Source: an uncultured Verrucomicrobia subdivision 3 bacterium (lineage in GTDB: Bacteria; Verrucomicrobiota; Verrucomicrobiia; Limisphaerales; UBA11358). Taken from it: a stretch of 64,000 nucleotides of DNA. The stretch is from contig CAIOIC010000136.1 in the NCBI GenBank assembly GCA_903858275.1, forward strand, positions 1 to 64,000, written 5' to 3'. The notes beneath the pieces are model-generated. The model searched no databases, had not been told where the DNA came from, and worked only from the letters and a program-made list of their open reading frames with translations. A program made the translations under genes and the position numbers. Shown here piece after piece: positions 8,749 through 17,807 of the stretch (within the stretch, counting starts at the first letter, position 1; the number at the start of each line of letters is the position of its first letter).

Positions 8749-8822
8749 AACTGAGGCAGACAGGTGGGTTTCGCTGGGAAAATCGGTGCCGACTGATTAC
8801 TTTCTTTGGCGCTCCACCATTA
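8749..8822 (+). repeat. 75-base intergenic element, copy A (upstream of GH106)
   Basis: This stretch and 12343-12417 are about three quarters identical by eye, with the shared blocks ACTGAGGC, GGTTTCGCTGG and CTGATTACTTTCYTTGGCGC. Both lie in the gap before an exported glycosidase gene, 47 bases upstream of the start here. Neither is coding on the + strand. A shared promoter or leader, or a mobile short repeat, would both explain it. Confidence 0.6.
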
Positions 8823-8869
8823 CGGGTTTGGCTCCGGTTGTTTCCGGAACGGCATGAATAATTAATTCC

Positions 8870-11800
8870 ATGAGTTACGATAAAAAATATTGGCTGGGTG
8901 CGGGGGTTCTTCTTGTCTGTGTCGCGCGCTTGTTCGCGGTTGATCCGCTGGCGGAAGGTTTTATTACGCCGCCCAAGGATTCCCGGCCTGAAACGTGGTT
9001 TCATCTCATCGGCGGGAATGTTTCCAAACCGGGATTGACGGCGGACTTGGATGCGATTCAAAGCGCTGGACTCTCCGGCATCCAGCTTTTCCACGGCAGT
9101 TCGCGCGGACCGGCGTGGCCGGAGGTGTCGCCGCAGATTCCGTGTCTGAGTCCGGCTTGGGACGACATGATTTCTCATGCGGCCAATGAGTGCGGGCGGC
9201 TCGGCTTGCGCTTCGCGATGCAGAATTGCCCCGGCTGGAGCCAGTCCGGCGGGCCCTGGATCAAGCCCGAAAACGCCATGCGCCATCTGGTGTGGAGTCG
9301 CCTGGATATGAATGGCGGAAGAAATATTTCAACGAATCTGGCAATGCCCGAAAAGACCAAGGAAGACTGGCGTAATTATCAGGAGGTGGCGGTGATCGCT
9401 TTTCCCATGCCCGCCGGTGATGACGGGCAATCCCTGATTCCCAATGCCGTGCGCAGCAATCGCAAGGGGTTGGCTTGGGCAGATTTGTTTGCTGCCAAAA
9501 AGGGTGCGACGGTCAAGATTGCCGCTGGTGGTGAACCAGTCTGGGTGGAGATGACTTTTGCCTCACCGGTGACGCTGCGTTCGCTTGAGCTGCCGCCGGT
9601 TGAGAAATTTACCCTGCGCCGAAACTTTGATCCCGGTGTGGCGATTTGCATACAAGCTTTAAGCAATACAGGATTGGTTGAAGTGGCGCGCCGCGAAATA
9701 CCGCGCAGCAACTGGCAGGATGACCAGCCGCTCACCTTGGCATTGCCGGAAACCACCGCGGCTGGTTTCCGCATTACTTTTGAGAACAAAACGCCGTTGG
9801 ACTTTTCTTTTCTGCGTCTTTCCTCCTCCGCCCGCATGGATGATTGGGAAGGACAGGCGGGGTTTGTTCTTCGCAGTTTGGATCGCAGTTTTCTGCCGAG
9901 GCAAGACCGTGCGGCGTGGGTCTCGGCCGGGCGCATCCTTGATCTCACCGGAAAGATGGATGCCGAGGGCAATTTGAAATGGAAGGCTCCCGCCGGAAAC
10001 TGGACGGTGCTGCGCTTCGGCCATGTTAACACGGGTGCGAAAAATGCGCCGGCCCCGCCGGAGGCCACCGGTTTCGAGTGCGACAAACTTTCGGCCAAGG
10101 GTGCCGACGCAAGTTTTGCCGGCTATATCGGGCGCATCTCGGCGCCGGGATGCCCGGCGGATGGTGGTCGTTTACAGGGCATGGTGATTGACAGTTGGGA
10201 GTGTCACACGCAGACGTGGACGCCGGAGATGGAAAAGGAATTCGCCACGCGTCGCGGCTATGCGCTGCGCCAATGGTTACCCGCGGTGGCGGGTTGGGTG
10301 GTGGATGATCCGCTCACGAGCGAACGTTTTTTGCGTGACTGGCGCGCGACCATCAGCGATCTGCTGGTGGCCAATTATTATGGCCGGCTGGCGGCGCTGG
10401 GGCGGGAACGCGGGATGCGGCTTTCATTTGAAACCGGTCCGGGGGATGTGGCGGTTGGCGACATCCTGCAATATTTCGGCCAGGCGGATATCCCGATGTG
10501 CGAGTTCTGGCAGCCGAACGATCCCCACTGGGGCGGGCTGGAGACCAAGCCGATTTTGCCCGCCGTTTCCGCCGCGCACATTTACGGAAAAAAGCGGGTG
10601 GCTGCGGAGGCTTTCACCAACATCGGTCTGCGCTGGGATGAATATCCGTTCATGCTGAAACATCTGGCGGATCTCCATTTTTCGATGGGCTTGAACCGTC
10701 TGGTCTTTCATACCTACACGCACAACCCGCGCCTGAAGGTCGTGCCGGGAACCTCGTTTGGCGGCGGCATCGGCACGCCCTTTCTGCGCGGGCAGACGTG
10801 GTGGCCTTATATGCCGCAATTTACGGATTATATCGCGCGGTGCAGTTATATGCTCGAGCAAGGCCAGCCGGTGGCGGACGTGCTGTGGTATCTGGGCGAC
10901 GATGTGGATCACAAGCCGCGCCAGGACGAAGCGTTTCCGAAAGGCTACAAGTTCGATTACCTGAATGCCGACGCGCTGGTTAACCGTATCACGGTGACCA
11001 ATGGGCTGCTCAAAACGCCCGAGGGTGCCATGTGGAAAATTCTGTGGCTGCCGAAGAGCCCGCGGCTCACGCCGGCAACGCTTACCCGGCTGCGCGATCT
11101 GGTGAAGCAGGGCGCGACCGTGGTGGGGCTCCCTTCATTGCAAAACCCCACGCTCAGTGGTGGAAATAAAATGGATAAGCAGTTCGCAGCTTTGTTAAGT
11201 GATTTGTGGGGCAAGGTTCCATCCGCTCGTGGCGACCGCCGTTTCGGGACCGGACGTTTGCTATGGGGCCAGGAACTGGATGCGACGCTGACGCAACTGG
11301 GCATCATGCCGGACGTGACCGGTGCGAGTGCCGCCACCTGGTGCCATCGCCAAACAGACCGGACGGATATTTATTTCATCGCCGCCGACCGTCGGGCGCC
11401 GCTCAATGCCAACCTCAGCTTCCGCGCGCAGGGTCAGCCGGAATGGTGGGACCCGCTTACGGGCTTGAGCAAGCCGGTCGCGGTCTTCCAACGCCAGGGC
11501 GATCGCACGATTGTTCCGCTCGACTTGCCGGCGGCGGGCTCGGTGTTTGTCATTTTCCGTCCGGGCAAAAGCGGGCCGGCTTTCACCGGCTTCCGGCATA
11601 ATGGGATTTCCTTGATGGATGTGACCGATGCTAGTCGTGTGGACCAGGGCGAGTCGCAGGCAGTGCAAGGTTTGAAGCATGGTGAAGAAGTGCAGCCGTG
11701 GGTGGAATATCCTATGGCTGCGGGTGAGATTCTGGATGGTGGCAAGCGGCTTCTGGCTTGGGAAAGAGGCGACTACAAGCTCACGCGCTCCGACCAAACG

Positions 11801-12319
11801 GTCGCGAAGGTGACGGCGTCCCAGCCCCGCGCAATTTCTGTGACCGGTCCTTGGAGTTTGTCGTTTCCCGCCGGTTGGGGCGCACCGGAACAACTTGATT
11901 TACCTTCGCTCAAACCGTGGTCGGAACTTGGCGATCCGGAGACGCGGGCGTTTTCCGGCTCGGCCACCTACACCTGCACGGTGAATCTCGACGCGGTTGC
12001 TCCCGACACGCGGCTGATGCTCGATCTCGGGCGGGTGGCGGTGATGGCGGAAGTTTCGGTGAATGGAAAATCAGTTGGCAGGTTGTGGACGGCCCCGTTC
12101 CGCATGGACATAACCCCCTTTGTCACCGCTGGCAGCAATGGCATCGCGGTGAAAGTTACCAGCACCTGGTTTAACCGGCTGGCCTATGATGCTTCGCTGC
12201 CGGAAGCCCAGCGCAAAACTTGGACCATCAAGGCGCCAGCCGGCAACTCGCCGCTGCAACCAGCCGGGATCATTGGTCCGGTGGTGTTGCGTCAGGGGCA
12301 GGTTGTGAAATTGCCCTAG
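8870..12319 (+). CDS. Alpha-L-rhamnosidase, GH106 family
   Basis: 1149 residues, the usual size for GH106. A signal peptide covers about 1-23. The family start pattern RPETWFHLIGGNVSKPGL is at 41-58 and a TIM-barrel core follows. Conserved acidic motifs are GMVIDSWECHTQTW and VAAEAFTNIGLRW, whose glutamates match the proposed catalytic residues of GH106. C-terminal beta-sandwich domains carry a GH2-like sugar-binding part (ATYTCTVNL through VSVNGKSVGRLWTAPF). GH106 enzymes remove terminal alpha-L-rhamnose, known from rhamnogalacturonan I and II side chains, in the periplasm or outside the cell. The gene is preceded by a 75-base element that recurs before the next gene, hinting at shared control. 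Confidence 0.88.
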   Translation: MSYDKKYWLGAGVLLVCVARLFAVDPLAEGFITPPKDSRPETWFHLIGGNVSKPGLTADLDAIQSAGLSGIQLFHGSSRGPAWPEVSPQIPCLSPAWDDMISHAANECGRLGLRFAMQNCPGWSQSGGPWIKPENAMRHLVWSRLDMNGGRNISTNLAMPEKTKEDWRNYQEVAVIAFPMPAGDDGQSLIPNAVRSNRKGLAWADLFAAKKGATVKIAAGGEPVWVEMTFASPVTLRSLELPPVEKFTLRRNFDPGVAICIQALSNTGLVEVARREIPRSNWQDDQPLTLALPETTAAGFRITFENKTPLDFSFLRLSSSARMDDWEGQAGFVLRSLDRSFLPRQDRAAWVSAGRILDLTGKMDAEGNLKWKAPAGNWTVLRFGHVNTGAKNAPAPPEATGFECDKLSAKGADASFAGYIGRISAPGCPADGGRLQGMVIDSWECHTQTWTPEMEKEFATRRGYALRQWLPAVAGWVVDDPLTSERFLRDWRATISDLLVANYYGRLAALGRERGMRLSFETGPGDVAVGDILQYFGQADIPMCEFWQPNDPHWGGLETKPILPAVSAAHIYGKKRVAAEAFTNIGLRWDEYPFMLKHLADLHFSMGLNRLVFHTYTHNPRLKVVPGTSFGGGIGTPFLRGQTWWPYMPQFTDYIARCSYMLEQGQPVADVLWYLGDDVDHKPRQDEAFPKGYKFDYLNADALVNRITVTNGLLKTPEGAMWKILWLPKSPRLTPATLTRLRDLVKQGATVVGLPSLQNPTLSGGNKMDKQFAALLSDLWGKVPSARGDRRFGTGRLLWGQELDATLTQLGIMPDVTGASAATWCHRQTDRTDIYFIAADRRAPLNANLSFRAQGQPEWWDPLTGLSKPVAVFQRQGDRTIVPLDLPAAGSVFVIFRPGKSGPAFTGFRHNGISLMDVTDASRVDQGESQAVQGLKHGEEVQPWVEYPMAAGEILDGGKRLLAWERGDYKLTRSDQTVAKVTASQPRAISVTGPWSLSFPAGWGAPEQLDLPSLKPWSELGDPETRAFSGSATYTCTVNLDAVAPDTRLMLDLGRVAVMAEVSVNGKSVGRLWTAPFRMDITPFVTAGSNGIAVKVTSTWFNRLAYDASLPEAQRKTWTIKAPAGNSPLQPAGIIGPVVLRQGQVVKLP

Positions 12320-12342
12320 TTACCTCATTGCCAAACGAGTGT

Positions 12343-12417
12343 GACTGAGGCGGACTGGAAGGTTTCGCTGGAAAATTCCCTGCAAGCTGATTACTTTCCT
12401 TGGCGCAACCCCATTTA
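12343..12417 (+). repeat. 75-base intergenic element, copy B (upstream of toroid glycosidase)
   Basis: Second copy of the element at 8749-8822, starting GACTGAGGCGGACTGGAAGG and ending near CTTGGCGCAACCCCATTTA. It lies 16 bases upstream of the next start codon. The longest unbroken match between the copies is CTGATTACTTTC. No further copy was noticed in this window. Confidence 0.6.
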
Positions 12418-12433
12418 ACCCTGAAGTAAATTT

Positions 12434-14359
12434 ATGGAATCCATGAACCGCAAAAGCTATGCATTGATTTTGGCTGTCATGGCCATTGCGGTCGCTACGG
12501 TCGCCGCACCCTCGGCAGTTCCTTTGAATGGTGCAACCTCGCCCGACTACCAATCAAAATATCTGGCGGTCGGATTGTCGCCATTGCGGCCGGCGTTCAC
12601 CTGGTTTGCGGTGGACTCGCTGGGACAGGGGAAACTGGCGCAGAATCCGGTGCTGCTGGAGACCAATGCCGCCGCCGTGCCGGGGTTGGAACTAAAAGGG
12701 CAATTCACTTACATTCTGAACGGCAAACCGGCCTGGCGGGTGACGTGTCGCGAGGGAACGCTGACATTGCGTTCAGATTATGTCGCGGGCGGGGAAGTGC
12801 CGCCGTTCGTGCTGGCGTTCAACCAGAAAACCAACCACGCCACGCTGCTCGGCCTGATGAAGCCGGGTGAGCGCCGGGTCAGTCTGCCGTGCGTGTTGCA
12901 CCTGCCGGACATGGGTTCGCTCCGGATCACCGCCACCACCAAAACGGTGATGCTCGACTACGACGCCCGGCGGAGGGTGCGGGTGCCGTTTCCGCCGCAC
13001 ACATTTGTGCGCGTCGCGTTTCCGGCGGCCACGGCGCAACAGCGGCATGTCGAATACCGGTTGGAAGTGGCGGCCATCTATCCCAAACTCGCCGGCCTCG
13101 AGAAGGATGCGCGCTACGACGGGTTCCGGCGCGATTACCTGAACATTTTTCAAATCAATCCGCGCGTGCAGATGCTGGCCAACAATTCTTCCAGTGATCC
13201 GTGTTCGTTCACGCTGTTCAAGTATTCTGATTTGGCGCTGCACGCGCCGCCATTGGCGGATGGGCTTACCTGTCTCGACCTGGTGCGCATGACGCTCGAT
13301 CGCTATCTTGCCGGCGCGAAGGGCTACGGGCAGATTGGTTTTGGCTGCGAGCCGACGGAAGCTGATCTGGTTCCCTGGAAAACGCCGTGGACCACGTCCG
13401 ACACGTTGCCTTCGTTTCTCATCGCCGCGTGTAACTATGCCAATGGCGCTCGCGACTGGAAATGGGCGCAGGCTAACTATGATAAACTGGTTGCGTGGGG
13501 ACGTGAGATGTTTGCCACGGACAAAGATGGCAATGGACTCATCGAATATCCCGGCACCGGCAATTTTGGCGACCGTCCGCTGCGGGATAAGCGGCCTTCA
13601 AACTGGTGGGACACGATCAACTTCGGCCACGAAGACGCCTTCTCCAATGCGCTGGCTTACCGGGCAGCCACGATGTTCGCTGATCTAGCTCGCAAGCTGA
13701 AGCATCCGGACGATGCGCAATTCTTCACCGAAAAAGCCGCAAAGCTTCGCGCCGCCTACGCGCCGGCGTTCCTGAATCCGGCGACCGGTGTGCTCGCCGG
13801 TTGGAAAAGCGCCGACGGTAAGCTCCACGACTATTGGTTCACGTTTGTGCAGGGCGTCGCAATCACTTTTGGTCTCCTCGATGATCCGACGGCCAACGCG
13901 GTCATGGACCGGCTGTTGGCGAAGATGAACGCGGTTGGCTACACGCGGTTCGACCTCGGTTTGCCGGGCAATCTGGTGCCGATCAAAAAAGGTGATTACG
14001 TCTTTCACGACAATCCGCCGGAGCAAAATGGCGTGCCGCGTCTGGATGACGGCAGCGACGGCTTCCAGTTCTACGAGAACGGCGGCGCCACCGGCTGCTG
14101 GGCTTACTACACGCTCAAAGCGCTCTACCAGCTCGGCCGGATCGGGGATGCGCGTCGGATTTTTGACCCGATGCTGGCTGGCTACGCGGCGGGTAAATTC
14201 CAAGGCTTTGATGTTACCGGCAGGTCGCTCGACTGGCGCGACTGGAAAGGGGGTGGCCACGGCTATGAAGGTTTGCTCGTGGACAACTACCACGCGCTGC
14301 TGGCCGTGCTGGACGATGTAAAGGCGCCGCGCCCGGCCGGAACTAAATCTTCGCCCTGA
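12434..14359 (+). CDS. Exported six-hairpin (alpha/alpha-toroid) glycosidase-like protein
   Basis: 641 residues; ATG at 12434, or at 12443 without MES. A hydrophobic signal peptide lies within about 1-25. An N-terminal beta-sandwich (30-230) precedes an alpha-helical toroid with motifs typical of clan-GH-L-like and GH63/GH78-like enzymes: DKDGNGLIEYPGTGNFGD, NWWDTINFGHEDAFSNAL, YENGGATGCWAYYTLKAL and GGGHGYEGLLVDNYHAL. The acidic residues in NFGHED and the tail WRDWKGGGHGYEG resemble catalytic sites of inverting enzymes, but I cannot name the family. Its position between GH106 and GH97 suggests an exo-acting role on a branched glycan. The 75-base element is just upstream. Confidence 0.7.
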   Translation: MESMNRKSYALILAVMAIAVATVAAPSAVPLNGATSPDYQSKYLAVGLSPLRPAFTWFAVDSLGQGKLAQNPVLLETNAAAVPGLELKGQFTYILNGKPAWRVTCREGTLTLRSDYVAGGEVPPFVLAFNQKTNHATLLGLMKPGERRVSLPCVLHLPDMGSLRITATTKTVMLDYDARRRVRVPFPPHTFVRVAFPAATAQQRHVEYRLEVAAIYPKLAGLEKDARYDGFRRDYLNIFQINPRVQMLANNSSSDPCSFTLFKYSDLALHAPPLADGLTCLDLVRMTLDRYLAGAKGYGQIGFGCEPTEADLVPWKTPWTTSDTLPSFLIAACNYANGARDWKWAQANYDKLVAWGREMFATDKDGNGLIEYPGTGNFGDRPLRDKRPSNWWDTINFGHEDAFSNALAYRAATMFADLARKLKHPDDAQFFTEKAAKLRAAYAPAFLNPATGVLAGWKSADGKLHDYWFTFVQGVAITFGLLDDPTANAVMDRLLAKMNAVGYTRFDLGLPGNLVPIKKGDYVFHDNPPEQNGVPRLDDGSDGFQFYENGGATGCWAYYTLKALYQLGRIGDARRIFDPMLAGYAAGKFQGFDVTGRSLDWRDWKGGGHGYEGLLVDNYHALLAVLDDVKAPRPAGTKSSP

Positions 14360-14370
14360 AAGTTTTTCAG

Positions 14371-15795
14371 ATGATGAACAAAGTTCAAAACGTATCCCGT
14401 CGCAGTTTTATCCGCACCGCCGGACTGGGGGCGGCAGGGATCAGTGCTCTAACTCTGGCTCGCGACGAAGCGTTCGCCGCCCCCGTGGATGCCGCTTTGT
14501 TTTCGGAGCCAGCCCGTGCAGTGCCGCTGGCGGGCACGGCGGAGGTGATTGTCTGCGGGGCGGGTCCGGCCGGCGTTACGGCGGCCATCACCGCCGCGCG
14601 CGCGGGGGCGAAGGTGCGCTTGTTTGAAGCTCACGGCGCGCTCGGCGGGGTGTGGACTTCAAGTCTGCTTGGCTATCTGCTGGATTTCGACAAGCCGGGA
14701 TTTAATCAGGAACTCGTTCGTAAACTGGATCAGCGCGATGCCCGCGCCATCAAGGGTTCGGTGGCGATGACGTATGAACCCGAGGAAATGAAGGTGCTGC
14801 TCGATGAGCTTTGCACCGCCGCCGCGGTCACGGTGCAATTTCACACCCGCGTCGTCGCGGCTTATCGCGCTGGCCGCCGCCTCTCGACGATTGTCACGGA
14901 ATCGAAATCGGGCCGGCAGGCGTGGCGGGCGCCGGTGTTCATTGATGCGACCGGAGACGGTGACCTGGGTGCCCAGGCGGGCTGTGAATGGGAAATCGGC
15001 GAAAGCAAGGGCTGTCCCTGTCAGCCGTTGTCCATGGATGTGCTGCTGGTGGTCAAGGATCACACGCAGTTGCGTGATTTCCTCCGCGTCCAAGGCGGCG
15101 ACTCGAAGACCAATGAAGCCAAGAAATGCGCCTTTCTCGCCGAAATCAAACGCGCCGGGGTCACGCCCTCCTACGCGATGCCCACGCTCTTTCCCGTTCG
15201 GGATAACCTTTTGCTGGCGATGATGAATCATCAATACGGTGTGCTGGCCTATGACGCCGCCGCGGTCAGCGAGGCGACCACTCAGGCGCGCGCCGAACTG
15301 CACCAGATTGTGCGGGCGTTGCGGAAGCTTGGCGGGCCGTGGGAAGGAATTCAAATCGCCGCCACGCCGGAACAAATCGGCATCCGTGACGGACGCCGTC
15401 TTCGCGGCCGCTACGTCATGACGCGTGACGATCTGATCAACGGCGCGCGATTCGATGACGCCGTGGTGCGTCCGACTTTCCCGGTGGACATCCACGCCTA
15501 TGACCGCAGTCACGCCGGTGGCGGATATACGAGCAGTGGCGTGAAGGTGAAGCCTTACGACGTTCCGCTCCGTGCGTTGATCGCGAAGGATGTGGATGGA
15601 TTGATGATGGCAGGCCGCTGCATCAGCGGTGACTACATTGCCCATGCCAGCTACCGTGTCACCGGCAACGCCGTGGCCATGGGCGAAGCGGCGGGGGCGG
15701 TTGCCGCCGTTGCGGCGCAGACCAAACGCGCCCCGCATGATGTGCCGTGGAGCGAAGGTCAGGTGGCCATCGAAAAAGCCCGGCGTCAGGCGTGA
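14371..15795 (+). CDS. Tat-exported FAD-dependent oxidoreductase (FAD_oxidored family)
   Basis: 474 residues with a twin-arginine signal: SRRSFIRTAGLGAAGISAL (9-27), then cleavage near AFAAP. The FAD Rossmann motif is VIVCGAGPAGVTAAITAARAG (from about residue 59), followed by LGGVWTSSLLGYL. The C-terminal part has GLMMAGRCISGDYIAHASYR and GNAVAMGEAAGAVAAVAA, typical of the family. Tat export implies folding with FAD in the cytoplasm before transport. The reaction is unknown; family members are common in glycan loci of Verrucomicrobia and Planctomycetes and are suspected to oxidise sugars or aglycones. A 6-3-6 inverted repeat (CTGAAA/TTTCAG, 14356-14370) ends directly at the start codon. Confidence 0.88.
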   Translation: MMNKVQNVSRRSFIRTAGLGAAGISALTLARDEAFAAPVDAALFSEPARAVPLAGTAEVIVCGAGPAGVTAAITAARAGAKVRLFEAHGALGGVWTSSLLGYLLDFDKPGFNQELVRKLDQRDARAIKGSVAMTYEPEEMKVLLDELCTAAAVTVQFHTRVVAAYRAGRRLSTIVTESKSGRQAWRAPVFIDATGDGDLGAQAGCEWEIGESKGCPCQPLSMDVLLVVKDHTQLRDFLRVQGGDSKTNEAKKCAFLAEIKRAGVTPSYAMPTLFPVRDNLLLAMMNHQYGVLAYDAAAVSEATTQARAELHQIVRALRKLGGPWEGIQIAATPEQIGIRDGRRLRGRYVMTRDDLINGARFDDAVVRPTFPVDIHAYDRSHAGGGYTSSGVKVKPYDVPLRALIAKDVDGLMMAGRCISGDYIAHASYRVTGNAVAMGEAAGAVAAVAAQTKRAPHDVPWSEGQVAIEKARRQA

Positions 15796-15820
15796 CCTTT
15801 ATTTGAACCCGATTTTAATC

Positions 15821-17758
15821 ATGAAAAAACTTAACCTCATTTGGATGCTTAACAAAATGGCCGTTGTGCTGGTGCTTCTTGCCGCCGTCACGTCGTCCGC
15901 CTTGGCGGTGGAATTGAAATCGCCCGATGGCAAAGTGGTGGTGAACTTCGATTTGAAGGATGTCAGGGCGGCGAAAGGCTGCCCGGTTTACAACGTCAGT
16001 TTTCAAGGTCGTGCGGTGCTGGCCGATTCGCGGCTTGGTTTGGAACTGCGCGGCAGCGCTCTGAACAGTGATTTTAAGATTGCCGGACAGAAAACCAGTG
16101 CCAGCGACACAAGTTGGAAGCCGTTGCTCGGCGAGCGCGCCCTAATTCGCGACCAATACAACCAGCTCGTTGTGGAGTTGCAGGAAACCCGCCCGCCGCA
16201 GCGGAAATTGCAGCTGACTTTTCGCGCCTACAACGAAGGCGTGGCGTTTTGCTACACGCTGCCGGCGCAGGCTGGGCTGGCCGATTTTGTCATTACCCGC
16301 GAGACCACGCAGTTCGCCTTCACCGGCGATCACACGGCGTGGGCGGTTTATGCGGCGCAGGGAAATTACAATCCGGATGATCCGCGCCGCCAGCCGAAGG
16401 ACCGCAAACAGGGCCCGGTGGCGTTGAGTGAATTGAAACCGGGCGTGGAGCGGCCGCTGACCGTGCGGGTGGCGGATGACCTTTATGCGGCGGTCACCGA
16501 GGCGCGGCTGGTGGATTATGCGCGGATGAAATTGCGTCCGGCCACGAACGCGTTGCATGCGGTGGAGGCCTTTCTGGATGCCGAGCGCAATGTGAACGGC
16601 GAAGTTTCCGGCCAGGCTCCGTTCGCTTCGCCATGGCGCGTCGTGATGCTGGCCAATTCGCCCGGAAAATTGCTGGAGCAAAATTATCTGGTCCTTAACC
16701 TGAACGATCCATGCGCGCTGGCCGATACCGCGTGGATCAAGCCCGGGAAAGTGATTCGCGAAGCCACCTTGACGACCGTTGGCGGCAAGGCGTGCGTGGA
16801 TTTTGCGGTGCGACAGGGCCTGCAGTTCATCGAGTATGACGCCGGCTGGTATGGGCATGAATATGATCCGGCGGCGGATGCGCGGGATGTGCATCTGGAT
16901 CCCAAGCGCAATCCCGTTCCCGATTCGCTCAACCTGCGGGAGGTGATTGACTACGCGAATTCAAAAGGCATCGGTGTGATTCTCTATGTGAACCAGCGTG
17001 CGTTGACCAAACAATTGGATGAAATCCTGCCTATCTACGAAAAGTGGGGCGTCAAAGGGGTGAAGTATGGTTTCGTGAACGTGGGCAGCCAGAAAGCCAC
17101 GGCGTGGTTGCACGAAGCCATCCGCAAGGCGGCAGCGCATCATTTGATGGTGGATATCCATGACGAATTTCGCAGCACCGGCTACCAGCGGACCTATCCC
17201 AACTTGATGACGGTCGAGGGCATCAGCGGCAATGAGGAATTTCCAACGCCGGTTCATAATGCCACGCTGCCGTTCACGCGTTTTCTGACCGGCCCTGGGG
17301 ATTACACCTATTGCTGGAACGATGGTCGGCTTAAAGTTACCAAGGCGCATCAAATGGCGCTCTCAACCATTTATTTCAGCCCCTGGCAGTTTTTATTTTG
17401 GTATGATCGCCCCACTGCCGTGAAGGATGAGCCGGCGTTGGATTATTGGCGGCATCTGCCGACGACTTGGGATGAAACGCGCGTGCTGCAAGGCGAACTC
17501 GGCCGTCGCGCCGTGGTGGCGCGGCGCAAAGGGGCGGAATGGTTCGTGGGCGCGATTGCGCCGGTGGATGGGAAATTTCAAATTCCGCTGGCGTTTCTTG
17601 AATCCGGGAAAAAATTCACCGCCAAGATTTATTCCGACGCGGCGGATGGCAAGTCCGTGAAAACTGAGGAGAAGCCGGTAAGCGGCAGTTCCACACTTGA
17701 TGCGGATATTCCGGCGAATGGCGGGTTGGCTATCCGGATCACGCCTTCAACTCCGTAA
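15821..17758 (+). CDS. GH97 family alpha-glycosidase
   Basis: 645 residues from the ATG at 15821; upstream in-frame codons lie inside the FAD gene and are rejected because MKKLNLIWMLNKMAVVLVLL gives a good signal peptide. The N-terminal GH97 beta-sandwich starts with ELKSPDGKVVVNFDL. The TIM barrel contains IEYDAGWYGHEYDP, GIGVILYVNQRALTKQ, GVKGVKYGFVN, HHLMVDIHDEFRSTG and TVEGISGNEEF. Retaining GH97 galactosidases carry an aspartate nucleophile after the KxD strand. Here that strand reads KYGF, so an inverting, SusB-like alpha-glucosidase mode is favoured; this is inference from motif position. The product is probably exported to the periplasm. The gene starts 25 bases after the FAD gene. 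Confidence 0.9.
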   Translation: MKKLNLIWMLNKMAVVLVLLAAVTSSALAVELKSPDGKVVVNFDLKDVRAAKGCPVYNVSFQGRAVLADSRLGLELRGSALNSDFKIAGQKTSASDTSWKPLLGERALIRDQYNQLVVELQETRPPQRKLQLTFRAYNEGVAFCYTLPAQAGLADFVITRETTQFAFTGDHTAWAVYAAQGNYNPDDPRRQPKDRKQGPVALSELKPGVERPLTVRVADDLYAAVTEARLVDYARMKLRPATNALHAVEAFLDAERNVNGEVSGQAPFASPWRVVMLANSPGKLLEQNYLVLNLNDPCALADTAWIKPGKVIREATLTTVGGKACVDFAVRQGLQFIEYDAGWYGHEYDPAADARDVHLDPKRNPVPDSLNLREVIDYANSKGIGVILYVNQRALTKQLDEILPIYEKWGVKGVKYGFVNVGSQKATAWLHEAIRKAAAHHLMVDIHDEFRSTGYQRTYPNLMTVEGISGNEEFPTPVHNATLPFTRFLTGPGDYTYCWNDGRLKVTKAHQMALSTIYFSPWQFLFWYDRPTAVKDEPALDYWRHLPTTWDETRVLQGELGRRAVVARRKGAEWFVGAIAPVDGKFQIPLAFLESGKKFTAKIYSDAADGKSVKTEEKPVSGSSTLDADIPANGGLAIRITPSTP

Positions 17759-17807
17759 ATTCACATTCAAGTCAAGCATCGAACCAAATGATTCAGACAC
17801 TGTCACT

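Noticed and set aside
8742-8869. The 75-base intergenic elements read on the minus strand give similar peptides (KVIS...QRNxPVxLS) and might be parts of a gene.
   Set aside because: The similarity follows from the DNA repeat itself; there is no consistent start, stop or length between the two copies.
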